Under the pieces are notes generated by a model. That model was given only the letters and a program-made list of their open reading frames with translations. It had not been told where the DNA came from and searched no databases. The translations under genes were made by a program, and so were the position numbers. From DASPLX01 sp035627375 (GTDB lineage Bacteria; Pseudomonadota; Gammaproteobacteria; Burkholderiales; Burkholderiaceae_D), in the NCBI GenBank assembly GCA_035627375.1, contig DASPLX010000063.1, positions 1 to 42,396 of the forward strand: a stretch of 42,396 bases of DNA, given 5' to 3'. Position 1 is the first letter of the stretch, and the number at the start of each line of letters is the position of its first letter. Positions 1-7,454 of this stretch are shown here, one piece after another.

Positions 1-14
1 ACCCTCCGGGCAGT

Positions 15-104
15 CCCGGAAACCGGCCGCCTGCCGTGTTGCGGCTCCTTGCCGTAGCACCGCTACGACGCGTCGCCGCGCCTTGCATTCGGCCGGTTTC
101 CGGG
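15..104. repeat. Nested inverted-repeat element upstream of ilvD
   Basis: A perfect 15-bp inverted repeat (CCCGGAAACCGGCCG at 15-29, its complement at 90-104) encloses a second hairpin, CGTAGC-ACC-GCTACG at 53-67, a 10-bp palindrome at 66-75 and a GCGGC/GCCGC pair (41-45 with 75-79). The whole can fold into a long branched stem. It lies about 70 bases before the ilvD start. It could be a dispersed intergenic repeat or a leader RNA structure; no T-tract follows the long stem, so it is not an obvious terminator. Confidence 0.5.
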
Positions 105-174
105 GCTGCGTGCCCCCTGTTTGAGTTCATAACAGCCTCTAACAAGCTGTCATCGCTGTATTCCGGAGAAAGCC

Positions 175-2049
175 ATGCCCCAATACCGTTCCCGCACCAC
201 CACCCACGGCCGCAACATGGCCGGCGCGCGCGCCCTGTGGCGCGCCACCGGCATGAAGGACGGCGATTTCGAGAAGCCGATCATCGCGGTCGTCAATTCC
301 TTCACGCAATTCGTGCCGGGACACGTGCATCTGAAGGATCTCGGCCAGATGGTGGCGCGCGAGATCGAGGCGGCCGGCGGCGTGGCCAAGGAATTCAATA
401 CGATCGCGGTCGACGACGGCATCGCCATGGGCCATGGCGGCATGCTGTATTCGCTGCCTTCGCGCGAGCTGATCGCCGACTCGGTCGAATACATGGTCAA
501 TGCCCATTGCGCCGACGCGATGGTTTGCATCTCCAATTGCGACAAGATCACGCCGGGCATGCTGATGGCGGCGATGCGGCTGAACATTCCGGCGGTATTC
601 GTCTCGGGCGGGCCGATGGAGGCGGGCAAGGTGATCGAGGCGCTGCACGGGGCGCAGGAAGGCCAGCAGAAGATCATCAAGGTCGACCTGATCGACGCCA
701 TGATCCAGGCCGGCGATCCGAAAGTGTCGGATGCCGAGGTCGCCAATATCGAGCGTTCCGCCTGCCCGACCTGCGGCTCGTGCTCGGGCATGTTCACCGC
801 CAATTCGATGAATTGCCTGACCGAGGCGCTCGGCCTTTCGCTGCCGGGCAACGGCACGGTGGTGGCGACGCATGCCGATCGCAAGCAGCTGTTCCTGCGC
901 GCCGGGCGCCTCGTGGTGGAATTGGCGAAGCGCTATTACGAGCAGGACGATGCCTCGGTGCTGCCGCGCAGTATCGCCACCAAGAAGGCGTTCGAGAACG
1001 CGATGGCGCTCGATGTGTCGATGGGCGGTTCGACCAATACGGTGCTGCACCTGCTTGCCGCCGCTCAAGAGGCTGGCGTCGATTTCACGATGGCCGACAT
1101 CGATCGCATTTCGCGCCAGGTGCCCTGCCTATGCAAGGTGGCGCCGGCGACCCAGCAATACCACATCGAAGACGTGCATCGCGCCGGCGGCATCGTCGGC
1201 ATTCTGGGCGAACTCGAACGCGCCGGATTGCTCGATACCAGCGTTGCGACCGTCCATAGCAAGACCCTTGGCGAGGCGATCGAGCGCCATGACATCCAAC
1301 GCACGCGGGACGAATCGGTCTGGAGGTTTTTCAGCGCCGCGCCGGGCGGCGTGCCGACGCAATTGGCGTTCTCGCAGGACAAGCGTTTCGACAAGCTCGA
1401 TACCGATCGCGCCGGCGGCTGCATCCGCGACCGTGAGCATGCTTATTCGCAGGACGGGGGGCTGGCGGTGTTGTACGGGAACATCGCGGAGAAGGGCTGC
1501 ATCGTGAAGACCGCCGGCGTCGATGAGAGCATCCTGAAGTTCACCGGCCGCGCGCGCGTATTCGAGAGCCAGGATGATGCCGTCGGGGCGATCCTCGGCG
1601 ACGTGGTGCAGCCGGGCGATGTCGTGATCATCCGCTATGAGGGGCCGAAGGGCGGACCCGGCATGCAGGAAATGCTGTATCCGACCTCGTATTTGAAATC
1701 GAAAGGACTGGGCAAGGTCTGCGCGCTGTTCACCGATGGCCGCTTCTCCGGCGGCTCATCCGGCCTCGTGATCGGCCATGCGTCGCCGGAAGCGGCGGAA
1801 GGCGGCGCGATTGGCCTGGTCGAGGACGGCGACACGATCGAGATCGATATCCCGGGACGGCGCATCCATCTGGCGGTCGGTGACGCCGAGCTGGCCGCGC
1901 GTCGCCGGGCGATGGAGGCCAAGGGCGGCCAGGCATGGAAACCGGCCGACCGGCAGCGCGTGGTATCGCAGGCCTTGCAGGCGTATGCGGCGCTGGCGAC
2001 GTCCGCCGATCGGGGCGCCGTGCGCGACATCTCGCAACTGAAACGCTAG
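175..2049 (+). CDS. ilvD: Dihydroxy-acid dehydratase IlvD
   Basis: Cytoplasmic Fe-S dehydratase converting 2,3-dihydroxy-3-methylbutanoate (and the methylpentanoate analogue) to the 2-oxo acid, the third common step of valine and isoleucine synthesis. The protein has 624 residues against about 616 in E. coli. Family signatures are clear: NSFTQFVPGH near residue 41, CISNCDKITPGM (Cys118, Cys122) and ACPTCGSCSGMF (Cys197, Cys200, Cys203), and the C-terminal FTDGRFSGG with GHASPEA. The NSFTQ region lacks the extra cysteine of the [2Fe-2S] class, so this looks like the E. coli-type [4Fe-4S] enzyme. GGAG at 165-168 supports the start. It is a single-gene unit followed directly by a strong terminator and shows no linked ilv genes. 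Confidence 0.97.
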   Translation: MPQYRSRTTTHGRNMAGARALWRATGMKDGDFEKPIIAVVNSFTQFVPGHVHLKDLGQMVAREIEAAGGVAKEFNTIAVDDGIAMGHGGMLYSLPSRELIADSVEYMVNAHCADAMVCISNCDKITPGMLMAAMRLNIPAVFVSGGPMEAGKVIEALHGAQEGQQKIIKVDLIDAMIQAGDPKVSDAEVANIERSACPTCGSCSGMFTANSMNCLTEALGLSLPGNGTVVATHADRKQLFLRAGRLVVELAKRYYEQDDASVLPRSIATKKAFENAMALDVSMGGSTNTVLHLLAAAQEAGVDFTMADIDRISRQVPCLCKVAPATQQYHIEDVHRAGGIVGILGELERAGLLDTSVATVHSKTLGEAIERHDIQRTRDESVWRFFSAAPGGVPTQLAFSQDKRFDKLDTDRAGGCIRDREHAYSQDGGLAVLYGNIAEKGCIVKTAGVDESILKFTGRARVFESQDDAVGAILGDVVQPGDVVIIRYEGPKGGPGMQEMLYPTSYLKSKGLGKVCALFTDGRFSGGSSGLVIGHASPEAAEGGAIGLVEDGDTIEIDIPGRRIHLAVGDAELAARRRAMEAKGGQAWKPADRQRVVSQALQAYAALATSADRGAVRDISQLKR

Positions 2050-2068
2050 CGGCCCGGGTAAGGGCGAT

Positions 2069-2098
2069 AAGGGCGGGACCTTCCCGCCCTTATTTTTT
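2069..2098 (+). terminator. Intrinsic terminator of ilvD
   Basis: Perfect 10-bp stem AAGGGCGGGA (2069-2078) / TCCCGCCCTT (2082-2091) with a 3-nt loop, followed by a T-rich tract to 2098. It lies 20 bases after the ilvD stop and overlaps the end of the convergent small gene. Confidence 0.9.
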
Positions 2099-2332
2099 GT
2101 TGTCGAAGGTTTTCTGGACCCTTTCCTTGCGCGCCTTTTCGAGCGATTCGTGGGCCTTGCGCTTGTCCAGGCCCAGCAAGCGCTCGATGAACTCGAACCA
2201 GACGAAAGCGAGGGCCATCAAGCCGACGAGCCACCACCAGGAGAGATTGGCGAAAGGGCCGATCTCCAAGTAGCGTAGTGCCGCGAATGCAACAATGGCG
2301 AGAATGATGAGCATGATTTTCCATTTCCTCAT
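2090..2332 (-). CDS. Small Trp-rich membrane protein (TIGR04438-like)
   Basis: An 80-residue protein starting MRKWKIML, with one hydrophobic segment at about residues 6-20, a second at about 31-48 containing the cluster SWWW, then a charged, helical Lys/Arg/Glu-rich tail ending TFDNKK. This matches the small Trp-rich proteins widespread in Burkholderiales; their function is unknown. The start at 2332 is preferred because it gives the family length and puts the first membrane segment at the N-terminus; an upstream ATG at 2410 would add 26 non-hydrophobic residues. No strong ribosome site is visible. It is convergent with ilvD and its stop codon lies inside the ilvD terminator. Confidence 0.75.
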   Translation of the reverse strand: MRKWKIMLIILAIVAFAALRYLEIGPFANLSWWWLVGLMALAFVWFEFIERLLGLDKRKAHESLEKARKERVQKTFDNKK

Positions 2333-2533
2333 GGAATCAGAATGCAACACATTGTAAGGCGAATCGTGCCGGTCAACGCAGTTCATCGTTGCGACGTTTA
2401 AGGGAGACAACGCCGCATGCTAGTGGATCGCTTGACAAGGAAATGCGCATCCCGTCGTCAAGTGGCCCGCTGGTCGGCAAAGCGCCGACGAAAAACAGTA
2501 AAATGCTGGCAGTTCTTACCTGGAGAGAAATCG

Positions 2534-2842
2534 ATGAAACGTTCCCTGTTGGTGTTGTTTGCAGTCGGCGCCCTGGCATCCAATGCCGCTTTCGCGAATG
2601 CCGATCTGGCGAAGGCGAAAAACTGCATGACCTGCCATGCGGTCGCCAATAAAGTGGTCGGTCCGGCGTTCAAGGATGTGGCCGCCAAGTATGCCGGCGA
2701 CAAAGGCGCCGATGCCAAGCTGGCCCAGAAGATCGTGAAGGGCGGCAGCGGTGCCTGGGGGGCCGTACCGATGCCGGCGAACCCGCAAGTCAGCGAGGCC
2801 GAAGCCGCGACGCTCGCGAAATGGATCCTGTCGCAGAAATAA
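2534..2842 (+). CDS. Periplasmic class I cytochrome c (c551/c552 type)
   Basis: A 102-residue precursor with a signal peptide (MKRSLLVLFAVGALASNAAFA, cleavage near residue 21-22), one haem-attachment motif CMTCH (Cys31, Cys34, His35) and a likely axial Met80 in AVPMPAN, followed by the usual C-terminal helix AATLAKWILSQK. It is a small soluble monohaem electron carrier expected in the periplasm, delivering electrons to a terminal oxidase or similar acceptor. The start at 2534 is chosen over the upstream in-frame ATG at 2417 because it begins the signal peptide and has GGAGAG at 2522-2527. It is a single gene followed by its own terminator; the partner redox enzyme is not in this window. Confidence 0.93.
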   Translation: MKRSLLVLFAVGALASNAAFANADLAKAKNCMTCHAVANKVVGPAFKDVAAKYAGDKGADAKLAQKIVKGGSGAWGAVPMPANPQVSEAEAATLAKWILSQK

Positions 2843-2864
2843 GCGCGCCGCTCCCTACCAAAAA

Positions 2865-2891
2865 CACCTGGCTCGAGCCGGGCGTTTTTTT
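2865..2891 (+). terminator. Intrinsic terminator after cytochrome c
   Basis: Hairpin built on CCTGGC-TCGA-GCCGGG (2867-2882) followed by seven T (2885-2891), 22 bases after the cytochrome stop codon. Confidence 0.85.
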
Positions 2892-2925
2892 GCGCCCGCT
2901 CGCGGAAAGGACGATCCGAAATCCG

Positions 2926-2960
2926 AAAAAAAACGCCCCGGTCTTGCGACCGGGGCGTTT
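2926..2960 (-). terminator. Intrinsic terminator of the amino acid binding protein gene
   Basis: Perfect 13-bp stem AAACGCCCCGGTC (2931-2943) / GACCGGGGCGTTT (2948-2960), loop of four. On the minus strand it is followed by eight U (complement of A at 2926-2933), placing it 18 bases after the stop of the minus-strand gene that ends at 2978. Confidence 0.9.
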
Positions 2961-2977
2961 CATTTTACGTTCGACTA

Positions 2978-4132
2978 TTACTTGGTAACAGCCAGTTGAA
3001 CGCGCTTGCCGCTCTTGTAGGTGTACAGGGTCAGCGTGCCTTCCTTGATGTCGCCCTTGGCATCGAACTCGATCTTGCCGGTCACGCCGTTACGCTTGAT
3101 CTTGGCCAGGACCGGGAGATAAGCCTTCGGATCGGCCGACTTGGCTTGCACCATGGCGTCGACCATGGTCATGACCGCGTCGTAGACGTACGGAGCATAG
3201 ATCTGGACGTCGACGCCGAACTTCTTCTTATAAGCAGCCCGGAAGTCGTCCATGCCCTTCTTCATGTTCTCTTCGACGCCGCCCGCTTCGGCGCACACGA
3301 CTTGGCCATCGGCCATCGCGTCGCCAGCCAGCGTCGCCAGGGCTTCGGTACAGATACCGTCGCCGCCCATGAACTTGGCGTTGATGCCCAGTTGTTTCAT
3401 CTGGCGCAGCATCGGGCCGGCAACGGCGTCCATGCCGCCGAAGAAGACGACGTCCGGATTCTTGGACTTGATCTTCGTCAGGATAGCGTTGAAGTCGGTT
3501 GCCTTGTCGTTGGTGAATTCGTGGGCGACGATTTCCACGCCTTGAGCCTTGCTCTTCGCGCCTTTTTCGAATTCATCGGCGACGCCTTGGCCGTAAGCGG
3601 TGCGGTCGTCGATGATCGCGACTTTCTTGGCCTTGTTGATCTGAACGGCGTAGCGGCCCAGGGTGCCGCCCAACTGGCCGTCGTTGGCGACGACGCGGAA
3701 GGCGGTCTTGAAGCCTTGCTGCGTGTACTTCGGATTGGTCGCGGACGGGGAGATTTGGGGGATGCCTGCGTCGTGGTAAATCTTCGATGCCGGGATCGTG
3801 GTGCCGGAGTTCAGGTGGCCGATGACGCCGTTGACTTTCGCGTCGACCAGTTTTTGTGCCGCAGCTGTGCCTTGTTTCGGATCTGCAGCGTCGTCTTCAG
3901 CGAGCAGTTCGAACTTGGCTTTCTTGCCGCCGATCATCACGCCCTTGGCGTTCAGCTCGTCGATCGCCATGCGGGCGCCGTTTTCGTTGTCCTTACCCAG
4001 GTGAGCGATCGCGCCGGAGATCGGGCCGACATGGCCGATCTTGACGACCAGTTGTTCCTGTGCCGAAGCAGCACCTGCCAGTGCAAATGCGATAGCGCCG
4101 GCCAACGGAATCATTTTTGTCTTGAACTGCAT
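2978..4132 (-). CDS. Branched-chain amino acid ABC transporter substrate-binding protein (LivJ/LivK family)
   Basis: A 384-residue periplasmic type I binding protein. The signal peptide ends ALAGAASA-QEQ near residue 24. The mature part starts VVKIGHVGPISGAIAHLGKDNENG and contains the family hinge and ligand-cleft features (GVIGHLNSGTTIPAS, ISPSATNP, DDRTAYGQGVADEFE, GGDGICTEA, YAPYVYDAV). The start is supported by a perfect AGGAGG (complement of 4139-4144). Permease and ATPase genes (livHMGF) are not adjacent, so it is either an orphan binding protein or serves a transporter elsewhere, which is common in Burkholderiales. A strong terminator follows, making it monocistronic. Substrate (Leu/Ile/Val or another amino acid or amide) cannot be fixed from sequence alone. 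Confidence 0.92.
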   Translation of the reverse strand: MQFKTKMIPLAGAIAFALAGAASAQEQLVVKIGHVGPISGAIAHLGKDNENGARMAIDELNAKGVMIGGKKAKFELLAEDDAADPKQGTAAAQKLVDAKVNGVIGHLNSGTTIPASKIYHDAGIPQISPSATNPKYTQQGFKTAFRVVANDGQLGGTLGRYAVQINKAKKVAIIDDRTAYGQGVADEFEKGAKSKAQGVEIVAHEFTNDKATDFNAILTKIKSKNPDVVFFGGMDAVAGPMLRQMKQLGINAKFMGGDGICTEALATLAGDAMADGQVVCAEAGGVEENMKKGMDDFRAAYKKKFGVDVQIYAPYVYDAVMTMVDAMVQAKSADPKAYLPVLAKIKRNGVTGKIEFDAKGDIKEGTLTLYTYKSGKRVQLAVTK

Positions 4133-4243
4133 GGATGTCCTCCTAAGGATGTAAAAACGAGGTTACTGCAACACAAATTTCATTTCTATTCAGATTCCTG
4201 AACAGGCAGACGGTACAACAGAAAATTAGGTTAGCAAAGAATT

Positions 4244-4272
4244 TTTATGCGGTTTTTTTCCAGTTTCGACAA
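4244..4272 (-). promoter_or_regulatory. Candidate sigma-70 promoter of the binding-protein gene
   Basis: On the minus strand, TTGTCG (4272-4267) and CATAAA (4249-4244) are separated by 17 bases, each matching four of six consensus positions, inside an AT-rich block about 110 bases upstream of the start codon. Confidence 0.35.
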
Positions 4273-4423
4273 CTTTTATACAGGTCAATTTTTCACCTTC
4301 GGCATCGGGAAGATAAGACTTTTTCGCTGCCGATTGAGTCCGATCAAATAGCTTTGCTTACGTATGTCGAGTACCTTTCGTAATCCATTGAATCGCGCTG
4401 GGCGGCTTGGCAACTCGATGAAC

Positions 4424-4462
4424 GCAGGGAAACGGCGCCCAAGCGTCGACCGTTTTCCCTGC
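4424..4462. repeat. Imperfect inverted repeat
   Basis: GCAGGGAAACGG (4424-4435) pairs with CCGTTTTCCCTGC (4450-4462) with one bulged T, loop of 14. No T-tract follows on either strand. It may be a weak terminator for dadA or a protein-binding site; nothing decides between them. Confidence 0.4.
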
Positions 4463-4690
4463 TTTGCTCGGCAGCCGGCGGCAATCCGAAAAAGCCTGCT
4501 GCGTTATCGATGAAACGTATTGATTTGCCTCAGCGATGACAAAAGTCGGGAATTTTTTGTGTATCTTTTTGTGAGTTCAAGCCCTGCCGAAGTTGTAGCC
4601 GCGCGACACTTTTTCGAATTTGAAGCTTTTGCTGCAGAGCGCAAAAAACACGTCGGCCCCATTCAAGAATGCGCGACGCCGGACCCGTGT

Positions 4691-5953
4691 TCAAAGAAAC
4701 GGGAAATCGACCTCGGGACGGCGGCCGGCGATGATGTCGGCGATCGCCTGCCCGGAGCCGCATCCCATCGTCCAGCCGAGCGTGCCGTGACCGGTATTCA
4801 GGTAGAGGTTGGAAAAGCGGGTCTTGCCGACATACGGCACATTGGACGGCGTGAGCGGGCGCAGCCCGGTCCAGTATTGCGGTTCGGCGTAGTTGCAGGC
4901 GCCGGGGAACAATTCCTGCGTGCGGCGCGCGATCATGGCGCAGCGCGCCGGATTCAGTTCCCGCGTATAGCCGCTGAATTCGCAGGTGCCCGCCACGCGC
5001 AGGCGATCGCCGAGGCGCGAGATCACCAGCTTGTGGCCGTCGTCGGTCAGCGACACCCGGGGCGCGGCAGCGGCGTCGGTGACCGTGAAGGTTGCCGAAT
5101 AGCCTTTGCCCGGATATATCAGCAAATCGATGCCGAGGGGTTTCAGCAGCGGCGTCGAGAAGCTGCCGGCGGCGACCACGAACGCGTTGGCGTCGAGCAT
5201 TCGATGGCGGCCTTCCGCGTCGATGATCTCGAGGCCGGAAATGCGCGCGGCATCGCCGGTTCCGGTCGCCGCGAAACGGGTCGCCGTGCAATTGAAGCGG
5301 AACGCGACGCCGGCCTGCGACGCCCGCGCCGCGAGGCCGTGCGTGAATTTGTAAACGTCGCCCGATTCATCGGTCGGCGTGTAATCGCCGCCGACGATCC
5401 GGCTCCGCAGATGCGCCAGCGCCGGCTCGATACGGACGACTTCGTCGGCATCGACGGTCGCGCGGGGACAGCCGAAATCGCGCATCAGGCTTGCCGCCTT
5501 CGCGGCATGCTCGAATTCGCGCGCATCGGTGTAGAAATGCAGGATGCCGCGGGCCTCGCGATCGTATTCGAGTCCGGTTTCCGCGCGCATGGTTTGCAGC
5601 ACGCGGCGGCTGTAGTCGGCCAGCGCGTAGATGCGGCGCATGTTGGCGGCGGTGCGCGCGGGCAGGCACTCGCCCAGGAAGCGCAGGCCCCAGCGCCATT
5701 GCAGCCATTCGGCGCGGAAGCGGTATAGCAGCGGCGCATCTTCGCGCCCCAGCCACTTGAGCAGTTGCAGCGGCGCGGCGGGATTGGCCCAGGGTTCGGC
5801 GTGCGACACCGAGATCTGGCAGCCGTTGGCGAAGCTGGTTTCGAGCGCGACGCCGGGCTGGCGTTCGACGACGGTCACGTCATGGCCGGCCTTGTTCAGG
5901 AACCATGCGGATGCGGTGCCGACGATGCCGGCGCCGAGGACGACGACTTTCAT
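4691..5953 (-). CDS. dadA: D-amino acid dehydrogenase, FAD-dependent (DadA)
   Basis: A 420-residue flavoprotein of the DAO superfamily. The N-terminus MKVVVLGAGIVGTASAWFL is the FAD-binding GxGxxG fold; it is followed by VTVVERQPGVALETSFANGCQIS, typical of DadA. The C-terminus has NLYLNTGHGTLGWTMGCGSG, the second FAD motif. The enzyme oxidises D-amino acids such as D-alanine to 2-oxo acids and ammonia, passing electrons to the respiratory chain at the inner membrane. E. coli DadA has 432 residues. The start codon overlaps the stop of the preceding gene by 4 bases (ATGA), so it is translationally coupled as the last gene of the folD-to-dadA cluster. No alanine racemase gene lies beside it, unlike the enterobacterial dadAX operon. 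Confidence 0.93.
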   Translation of the reverse strand: MKVVVLGAGIVGTASAWFLNKAGHDVTVVERQPGVALETSFANGCQISVSHAEPWANPAAPLQLLKWLGREDAPLLYRFRAEWLQWRWGLRFLGECLPARTAANMRRIYALADYSRRVLQTMRAETGLEYDREARGILHFYTDAREFEHAAKAASLMRDFGCPRATVDADEVVRIEPALAHLRSRIVGGDYTPTDESGDVYKFTHGLAARASQAGVAFRFNCTATRFAATGTGDAARISGLEIIDAEGRHRMLDANAFVVAAGSFSTPLLKPLGIDLLIYPGKGYSATFTVTDAAAAPRVSLTDDGHKLVISRLGDRLRVAGTCEFSGYTRELNPARCAMIARRTQELFPGACNYAEPQYWTGLRPLTPSNVPYVGKTRFSNLYLNTGHGTLGWTMGCGSGQAIADIIAGRRPEVDFPFL

Positions 5954-6339
5954 TTCTTCAGGGTCTGCAGCCGCGAGATTTCCTGCGTGACGGCGCGCGC
6001 GATGATGTCGGCGAGCGAGTGTTGCAATCCGAGACGGATGTCGTCCGCGAGGCGATCGACCGCGGTCTGCAGGACATCGGCGAGATTGTCGCGCACGCGC
6101 TGCTCGAGCACGAAATCGATGCGGTCGAGGATCTGGCGCAGGACGCGTTCGCTGATTTCGTGTTCGAAACGGCGCAATTCCTCTTCGGCAAGCAGGACGG
6201 TGGTCAGTTCCGGCACGTCGTCGAGGGCGGGAGCGCGGCTCCGCGCGGCTGGTGTCTCGCCGGCTGCGACGGTCGCGGATTCTTCGATGACTTCGGTGAG
6301 GACCGGTATCCCGGCATCCGGCTTGTAGTTGGAACTCAT
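5950..6339 (-). CDS. DUF2486-like hypothetical protein
   Basis: A 129-residue protein, MSSNYKPDAGIPVLTEVIEE..., acidic in the middle, with a long predicted amphipathic helix rich in Leu, Ile, Arg and Asp from about residue 50 to the end (for example RRFEHEISERVLRQILDRI). There is no signal peptide or membrane segment. The IPVLTEVI start and the position directly after holC fit the DUF2486 proteins I recall from Burkholderiales; their function is unknown. It overlaps both neighbours by 4 bases (ATGA at 6336-6339 with holC and at 5950-5953 with dadA). The helix could be a coiled coil or oligomerisation segment. Confidence 0.75.
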   Translation of the reverse strand: MSSNYKPDAGIPVLTEVIEESATVAAGETPAARSRAPALDDVPELTTVLLAEEELRRFEHEISERVLRQILDRIDFVLEQRVRDNLADVLQTAVDRLADDIRLGLQHSLADIIARAVTQEISRLQTLKK

Positions 6340-6773
6340 TTCGCTATCACGTGAGTCAGGGGATAGCCGCGCTGCTGATAAAAGCGGTAGCGTTCGCGGC
6401 CGGCGGCCTTGTCGGCCTCGTCGTCCGCGATGATTTCGAACATGCGCTCGAAGCGCGCGAAGTGCGCCGGAGTGGCGTCCGATAGATTGATCAGGATCTG
6501 GTGATGCGGCAGCTCGGTTTCCTCGTTCGCCGTCAGGATGATCGGCGTTTGCGGCGCGAGCGCGTCGCCGGCGGCGACATGGGGCAGGAAATCCTGCTCC
6601 GAGAAGGTCCAGAGCGCTTCGTCCAGCATCGCGAGCTGGCGGTTGTCGGCGGCCAGCAGCACGACGTCGCAGTTGGCCGAGCGCGCCTTGCGCACGAGCC
6701 GGCAGGCATAGGAAACCTTGTCCGGCACATTGCTGTGGAAGTCGATCCGCGTCATGGGAGAGGATTCGCTCAT
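6336..6773 (-). CDS. holC: DNA polymerase III chi subunit
   Basis: A 145-residue protein with the betaproteobacterial chi signature: TRIDFHSNVPDK at the N-terminus, ACRLVRKA, LDEALWTFSEQDFLPH in the middle (matching the LDEALW...F.PH of E. coli HolC) and RERYRFYQQRGYPL at the C-terminus. Chi bridges the clamp loader (through psi) to single-strand-binding protein at the replication fork. The start may instead be at 6755 (MTRIDFHS...), which is where most homologues begin; neither ATG has a clear ribosome site, and the 6773 start lies 6 bases after the upstream stop. It sits in the folD-dadA cluster, overlapping the next gene by ATGA. Confidence 0.9.
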   Translation of the reverse strand: MSESSPMTRIDFHSNVPDKVSYACRLVRKARSANCDVVLLAADNRQLAMLDEALWTFSEQDFLPHVAAGDALAPQTPIILTANEETELPHHQILINLSDATPAHFARFERMFEIIADDEADKAAGRERYRFYQQRGYPLTHVIAK

Positions 6774-6779
6774 GCGCGT

Positions 6780-7418
6780 TCAGAAGCGGAAACCCGGCGG
6801 CGCGTTGCCGGTGGCGGGTGGCAAGTCGCTCGGACGCTGTTCGTCGGCCTTCTGCGGCTGGGAATCGGCGATCGCCGTCTCCGGCTTCGGTGCGGCCGGC
6901 GGCGGAGGCGGCGCGGCGGCTTCCGCCTTCGGCGCGCGGTAGCTGCGCGGCAGGATGCTCGTTTCCGGGTAGCCGGTCGCACTGAGCAGGCTGTTCCAGG
7001 CGCCGGCTTCGAAGCCTTGTTGCTTCCTTCTTCCGACCGTCAGGAAGGGCAGGTGCGTATCGCCGCCGGCTTCCTTCAGCTTGGCGACGTCGTCGCTGGT
7101 GGTGACGGTTTTTTCCTGGTAAGGAATGCCGCGCGCATTCAACAGCTTGCGGCCTTCGTCGCAGGCCGGGCAATTGGGCGTGGTGTACAGCGTCACGGGA
7201 CCGTTCTTGACCGCTTGCGCCAGTTCGAACGGCAGATCGATCGCGGGGGCGCCTCCGTCCGCCACGCTCTTGCGTTCGACCTGCTTGGCCGAAGTCGGCG
7301 GCGGCGTATCGGAATAATGCACCTTGCCGTCCGGGCCGACCCACTTGTAGAGCTGCGCATGCGCATTCGCGGCGCACAGCAGCAGAATCAGCAGCGATGA
7401 TCGCAACGGGAATCTCAT
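6780..7418 (-). CDS. Secreted DUF4124 / glutaredoxin-domain protein
   Basis: A 212-residue envelope protein. The signal peptide (residues 1-21, ending CAANAHA) is followed by a DUF4124 segment (AQLYKWVGPDGKVHYSDTPPP), then a glutaredoxin fold starting VTLYTTPNCPACDEGRKLL with the CPAC redox motif at about residues 83-86, and the cis-Pro region THLPFLTV. The C-terminal 60 residues are a Pro/Ala-rich tail (APPPPPAAPKPE) ending PPGFRF. It is a probable periplasmic thiol-disulphide protein; the partner is unknown. It belongs to the minus-strand cluster, 36 bases after prlC and 6 bases before holC. Confidence 0.85.
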   Translation of the reverse strand: MRFPLRSSLLILLLCAANAHAQLYKWVGPDGKVHYSDTPPPTSAKQVERKSVADGGAPAIDLPFELAQAVKNGPVTLYTTPNCPACDEGRKLLNARGIPYQEKTVTTSDDVAKLKEAGGDTHLPFLTVGRRKQQGFEAGAWNSLLSATGYPETSILPRSYRAPKAEAAAPPPPPAAPKPETAIADSQPQKADEQRPSDLPPATGNAPPGFRF

Positions 7419-7454
7419 GTTCGTCGGCTTTCGTTTGCAGGCGAGTTATCTGAT

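Larger units (their letters stand above)
4133..4690. other. Non-coding gap with promoter and inverted repeat
   Basis: This 558-bp stretch is AT-rich near 4200-4350 and contains no convincing gene on either strand. It holds the likely promoter of the binding-protein gene (4244-4272) and an imperfect inverted repeat at 4424-4462. No T-tracted terminator was found for dadA, whose stop is at 4691. Confidence 0.6.

Noticed and set aside
2996..4201. 401-codon plus-strand frame opposite the amino acid binding protein gene
   Set aside because: It is antisense to a clear binding protein with a signal peptide and strong ribosome site.
4424..4462. Terminator for dadA
   Set aside because: The stem is imperfect, the loop is long and no T-tract follows on the minus strand, so it was listed only as an inverted repeat.
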